Part shown: positions 5,240 through 7,625 of the stretch, in pieces
How the letters are laid out: every line of letters begins with the position of its first letter
Position numbering within the stretch: position 1 is the first letter of the stretch
Source of the DNA: Actinomycetes bacterium
Lineage (GTDB): Bacteria > Actinomycetota > Acidimicrobiia > Acidimicrobiales > Microtrichaceae
NCBI GenBank assembly: GCA_023423215.1
Contig: JAFAFZ010000084.1
Coordinates: 1-7,625, forward strand
Reading direction: 5' to 3'
DNA: 7,625 nt
Translations under genes and position numbers: made by a program
The notes under the pieces: model-generated
The model's input: only the letters and a program-made list of their open reading frames with translations
Told to the model about the DNA's origin: nothing
Databases searched by the model: none

Positions 5240-6459
5240 CGCAGGGCGTCGAGCTGGTCGTCGTCCAGCCCGAGCTCGGCGCGCAGGACCTGGTCGGTGT
5301 GCTCGCCGACCCAGGGCACCCGCGTCTCGGGGCCCTCGGCGACCTCGCTCAGCTTCACCGGGTTGCCCGGGATGAGCACCGGCTCCTCGCCGCCGTCCAC
5401 GCGGGGCATCTCGACGAGCATGTTGCGCTTGGCCACGTGCTCGTCGTCGATGACCTCGGCGGGCGTGTAGCAGGGCCCGGCGGGGATGCCGGCGGTGCCG
5501 AGCAGATCGCAGATCTCGACGCGGGTGTGCTCGGCCGCCCACGCCTCGACGGCGGGGCGCACCACGTCCTCGAGGTGCTGGGCCCACCCGGCGCGGGTCG
5601 AGAAGCGGGGGTCGGCCACCCAGCCGGGCTCGCCGACCAGGTCCGCCAGCTTCTCGAACTGGTGCTCGCGCACCACCTGGACGGCGAACCAGCCGTCCTT
5701 GGCCCGGAAGCCGGTCATGATCCCCTCGAGCGTGTTCTGGCGCACGCCGAGCGAGTAGAAGTTCGTGATGACGTCGGTCATCGCGATCATCGAGTCGAGC
5801 ATCGCGACGTCGACGTGCTGGCCCTTGCCGGTCATGTCGCGGTGGCGGATCGCCGCCAGGATGCCGATGACCGTGAACAGCGCCGAGCTGATGTCGCCCA
5901 GCGCGCCGGCCGGGATGACCCGGGGCGGCTCGTCGCCGCGACGGGCGTACTCGTAGAGCCCCGACATCGCCTCGGGCACCATCGCGTAGGCCGGCCACGA
6001 GCGGTACGGCGAGTCGCCCCGGTCGCCGAAGCCGGACACCGACACGTAGATCAGTCGGGGGTGCCGGGCGTGCAGCGTGTCGTAGCCCAGGCCCAGGCGC
6101 TCCATCGTGCCGGCCTTGAAGTTCTCGCCGACGACGTCGAACTGCCCGGCGAGGTCCAGGAACAGCTCCCGGCCGCGCTCGCTCTTCAGGTCCAGGCCGA
6201 CGGAGCGCTTGTTCAGGTTGTTGCGCAGGAAGGTCGCACCGACCCGGCGACCCTCGGGGTCGTCCATGGCGGGCAGGGCGCCTCGGCCCGACTCGCCCTG
6301 GGTCGGGTGCTCGACCTTGACGACCTCGGCGCCGAGCCGAGCGAGCAGCTGCGTGGCGAAGGGCAGCGCCTGCATCTGCTCGGCCGCGAGGATGCGGATC
6401 CCGTCGAGCGGCTTGCCGTTGACCAGGGCGTCTGCGTTGGCGATGTCTCCGAGCTGCAC
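5218..6459 (-). CDS. CaiB/BaiF-family acyl-CoA transferase
   Basis: A 413-residue type III CoA transferase-fold protein, predicted to move CoA between carboxylic acids in the cytoplasm. Family landmarks in order: PLDGIRIL (17-24), LARLGAEVVKVEHP (39-52), NLNKRSVGLDLKS (81-93), SGFGDRGDSPYRS (142-154), ALGDISSALF (186-195) and MTGKGQHVDVAMLDSM (209-224). Asp189 in LGDISS matches the catalytic Asp169 of formyl-CoA transferase. The racemase His motif (GHDINY) is absent, so this paralogue is a transferase rather than a second racemase. The GTG at 6459 is the only usual in-frame start near the N-terminus. It gives about 16 residues more than the family core and lies one base from an inverted repeat matching the operon's operator. 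No Shine-Dalgarno precedes it, which suggests leaderless translation or a mis-set start. It probably belongs to the same regulon and pathway as the operon. The acid it activates is unknown. Confidence 0.9.
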   Translation of the reverse strand: MQLGDIANADALVNGKPLDGIRILAAEQMQALPFATQLLARLGAEVVKVEHPTQGESGRGALPAMDDPEGRRVGATFLRNNLNKRSVGLDLKSERGRELFLDLAGQFDVVGENFKAGTMERLGLGYDTLHARHPRLIYVSVSGFGDRGDSPYRSWPAYAMVPEAMSGLYEYARRGDEPPRVIPAGALGDISSALFTVIGILAAIRHRDMTGKGQHVDVAMLDSMIAMTDVITNFYSLGVRQNTLEGIMTGFRAKDGWFAVQVVREHQFEKLADLVGEPGWVADPRFSTRAGWAQHLEDVVRPAVEAWAAEHTRVEICDLLGTAGIPAGPCYTPAEVIDDEHVAKRNMLVEMPRVDGGEEPVLIPGNPVKLSEVAEGPETRVPWVGEHTDQVLRAELGLDDDQLDALRSDGVIN

Positions 6460-6460
6460 A

Positions 6461-6477
6461 TCTGACAGCGTGTCAGA
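6461..6477. promoter_or_regulatory. Inverted repeat matching the operon operator, upstream of the CoA-transferase gene
   Basis: TCTGACA-GCG-TGTCAGA is a perfect 7-bp inverted repeat with a 3-bp spacer. It has the same architecture as the repeat at 334-352 and differs only in the innermost base of each arm and the spacer. It ends one base before the GTG of the minus-strand CoA-transferase gene. A repressor bound here would block RNA polymerase or, for a leaderless mRNA, the start itself. Two near-identical sites at two genes of related function are the strongest regulatory signal in the window. Confidence 0.65.
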
Positions 6478-6804
6478 AACGCGTGGGACGGCCCAAAGGG
6501 CGCCCGCCCGGCGGTCGCCCGACCCCTCCTCCCTCCGGCGCCGGCCGGTCCTCGACGGGCTCTCGCCCGCACCGAGATGTCACGGTCGGCGCGGGAGCGC
6601 GCAAGTACCACTCGGGACGCCGCCGCGCCCCGCCACACACCCGACCCACCGGCACGGCGGCCACCCGACCGAACCGATCCATGCGCCCCCTCCCCACGCA
6701 CCGTGACCACGACCATGCGCCCGATGCGCGCTCCCACGAACTGCACCACCCGACCGACGACCCTTCTGCTGCGAACTGTCGCACCCGATCCGCCCCCGGC
6801 CAGG
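6478..6804. other. Non-coding divergent region with repeated CACCCGACC-like motifs
   Basis: These 327 bases separate the minus-strand CoA transferase from the plus-strand sigma factor, and I see no protein gene in them. Open frames crossing the region translate to Pro/Arg/Thr-rich sequence without domain character. The plus strand from about 6630 is very C-rich and G-poor. CCACCCGACCGA occurs exactly twice (6661-6672 and 6746-6757), with related CACCCGACC at 6638-6646 and CACCCGATC near 6780. CGAACTG also occurs twice (6737-6743 and 6772-6778). Promoters for both flanking genes must lie here, but I could not place -10 or -35 boxes with confidence. Confidence 0.5.
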
Positions 6805-7383
6805 ATGTCCCGCATCGACGACGCGCGTTCCACACCCGATCAGGTCCTGGTGCAGCGGGCGCTGTCCGAGGACGGCGAGGCGTTCGGCGAGCTCTACCGG
6901 CGACACGTGCGGAAGATCCTGCGGTTCCACCACCGCCGCTGCGGCGACGCGCACGACGCCCTCGACATGACCTCCGAGACCTTCGCATCGGCGTTGGTCA
7001 GCCTGGACCGCTTCGACCCGTCCCGGGCCGAGTTCGTGCAGTGGCTGCACGGCATCGCCCGCAACGTCTGGCGGCGGCACGTGCGTGACGGGCAGGCGAC
7101 GACCACGTCGCGGGACCGGCTGCACCTGGCCGAGCTGACGGTCACCCGCGACGACCTGGACCACGTCGACTCGATCGTCGACGCCGGTCGCTTCGCCGCG
7201 GAGCTGGCGACCCGGCTCGATGCCCTGTCGCCTCGCCTGCGCGTCGTGGTGCAGCTGCGCGTCCTCGACGGCCTGGACGCCGCCACCACCGCCGAACGGC
7301 TCGGACTGCCCCAGACCACCGTCCGGAAGCGGCTGGAGCGGGCGCTCCGGCAGCTCGGCACCGGCGCGGAGGGCTGGCGATGA
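6805..7383 (+). CDS. RNA polymerase sigma factor, ECF type (sigma-70 family)
   Basis: A 192-residue two-domain sigma factor, which directs RNA polymerase to a dedicated promoter set. Region 2 spans about 27-95: AFGELYRRHV, the core-binding helix DALDMTSETFASAL (51-64), and FVQWLHGIARNVWRRHVR (77-94), the classic W-L-x-x-I-A-R-N element. An acidic linker leads to region 4 (about 134-184): LSPRLRVVVQLRVLDGL, then the helix-turn-helix TTAERLGLPQTTVRKRLERAL that reads the -35 element. ATG 6805 is chosen because homology begins just after it. The frame is open to at least 6577, but the extra sequence is Pro/Arg/Thr-rich and unlike any sigma domain. Only AGG touches the start, so the start is not certain; ATG 6715 is an alternative. 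The next gene overlaps as ATGA, typical of a sigma factor and its anti-sigma partner. Targets unknown; no link to the acyl-CoA operon can be shown. Confidence 0.88.
   Translation: MSRIDDARSTPDQVLVQRALSEDGEAFGELYRRHVRKILRFHHRRCGDAHDALDMTSETFASALVSLDRFDPSRAEFVQWLHGIARNVWRRHVRDGQATTTSRDRLHLAELTVTRDDLDHVDSIVDAGRFAAELATRLDALSPRLRVVVQLRVLDGLDAATTAERLGLPQTTVRKRLERALRQLGTGAEGWR
7368..7373 (+). promoter_or_regulatory. Ribosome-binding site of the gene overlapping the sigma factor
   Basis: GGAGGG lies 6 nt before the ATG at 7380, inside the last codons of the sigma factor gene. It is one of the strongest Shine-Dalgarno sequences in the window and argues that the cut-off downstream gene is real. Confidence 0.75.
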
Positions 7384-7625
7384 GCGGGCCCGACGATCCG
7401 CGCTGGGAGGTCCCGCCGGGCGCGCTCGCCGAGCTCGGCGAGCAGCTGCGCGCCGCCACCGAACGGCGTGGCGAGCTCCTGTCCATGCCACCCGCGCCAC
7501 CCGCCGACCCCGAGGTCCCGCTCGTTGGTGACGTCGACGTCGTGCCGCTGCGCTCCCGCCGACGCGGGTGGCGCGTCGCCGCCATGTCGGCCCCCCCGGC
7601 CGTGGCGGCGGGCGGGGCCGGCTCG
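7380..7625 (+). CDS. Possible anti-sigma factor or membrane partner, N-terminal part (cut by right window edge)
   Basis: From the ATG at 7380, which overlaps the sigma factor stop as ATGA, 82 codons run open to the window end. The first 60 residues are hydrophilic, charged and Pro-rich, with a short helical segment at about 15-34 (LAELGEQLRAATERRGELLS). An Arg cluster (about 58-64) is followed by Ala/Gly/Pro-rich, mildly hydrophobic sequence from about residue 66. That could be the start of a transmembrane helix with the N-terminus in the cytoplasm, the usual topology of anti-sigma factors. No zinc-binding HxxxCxxC anti-sigma motif is visible. The role is inferred only from position, overlap and the possible membrane segment. 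Confidence 0.65.
   Translation, partial: MSGPDDPRWEVPPGALAELGEQLRAATERRGELLSMPPAPPADPEVPLVGDVDVVPLRSRRRGWRVAAMSAPPAVAAGGAGS

Noticed and set aside
5299..6465. A 388-codon open frame on the plus strand
   Set aside because: It is antisense to the CoA transferase, whose full set of family motifs fixes the coding strand.
6737..6778. GAAC as the -35 box of an autoregulated sigma promoter
   Set aside because: GAAC occurs at both CGAACTG copies, but no convincing -10 partner lies at the right spacing and distance from the start codon.
6577..6804. Longer N-terminus for the sigma factor
   Set aside because: The extra 76 residues are Pro/Arg/Thr-rich with no sigma-like sequence and no ribosome-binding site. 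The conserved part begins just after the ATG at 6805.
1..7625. CRISPR array, tRNA, rRNA, transposase or attachment site
   Set aside because: No regularly spaced repeats with spacers, no tRNA- or rRNA-like conserved segments and no transposase or integrase motifs were seen on either strand.

Overview
The base composition is very GC-rich, with G or C at nearly every third codon position. Genes overlap as ATGA or GTGA, and some start with GTG. The genes present are paired acyl-CoA dehydrogenases, split MaoC hydratases, CaiB-family enzymes and an ECF-type sigma factor. Together these point to a high-GC actinobacterium. A Nocardioides- or Aeromicrobium-like organism would fit, but the window alone cannot fix the genus.

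Layout. (1) 1-211, minus strand: the start of a lipoprotein gene cut by the left edge, with a lipobox and a Gly/Ser/Thr/Asp-rich linker made by a 12-bp tandem repeat. (2) 370-5202, plus strand: a five-gene operon. In order it encodes an acyl-CoA dehydrogenase (A), an alpha-methylacyl-CoA racemase-like enzyme, a MaoC/FAS1-like hotdog protein, a MaoC hydratase and a second acyl-CoA dehydrogenase (B). (3) 5218-6459, minus strand: a convergent CaiB/BaiF CoA-transferase gene, separated from the operon by 15 bp and a hairpin. (4) 6478-6804: a non-coding stretch rich in CACCCGACC-like motifs. (5) 6805-7383 and 7380-7625, plus strand: an ECF-type sigma factor and an overlapping gene cut by the right edge, probably its membrane partner or anti-sigma factor.

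How the genes work together. The operon carries activities for one turn of beta-oxidation of a 2-methyl-branched or bulky acyl-CoA: epimerise the alpha-methyl centre, dehydrogenate, hydrate. The CoA transferase could load or recycle CoA. The two dehydrogenase proteins have complementary losses of conserved motifs, and only one of the two MaoC proteins has the catalytic Asp/His. This suggests two obligate hetero-oligomers like those of mycobacterial steroid side-chain degradation (ChsE-type alpha2beta2 dehydrogenases and ChsH1-ChsH2). No thiolase, aldolase, P450 or acyl-CoA ligase lies in the window, so the substrate is unknown.

Most notable: a near-identical inverted repeat, TCTGAC(G/A)-NNN-(C/T)GTCAGA, lies just upstream of the operon and just upstream of the convergent CoA-transferase gene. 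One repressor, probably TetR-like, may control both as a single regulon. Also notable is an 86-bp duplication/insertion between the racemase and MaoC genes. It repeats a ribosome-binding site and start and creates a 29-codon mini-ORF with ATGA overlaps at both ends.
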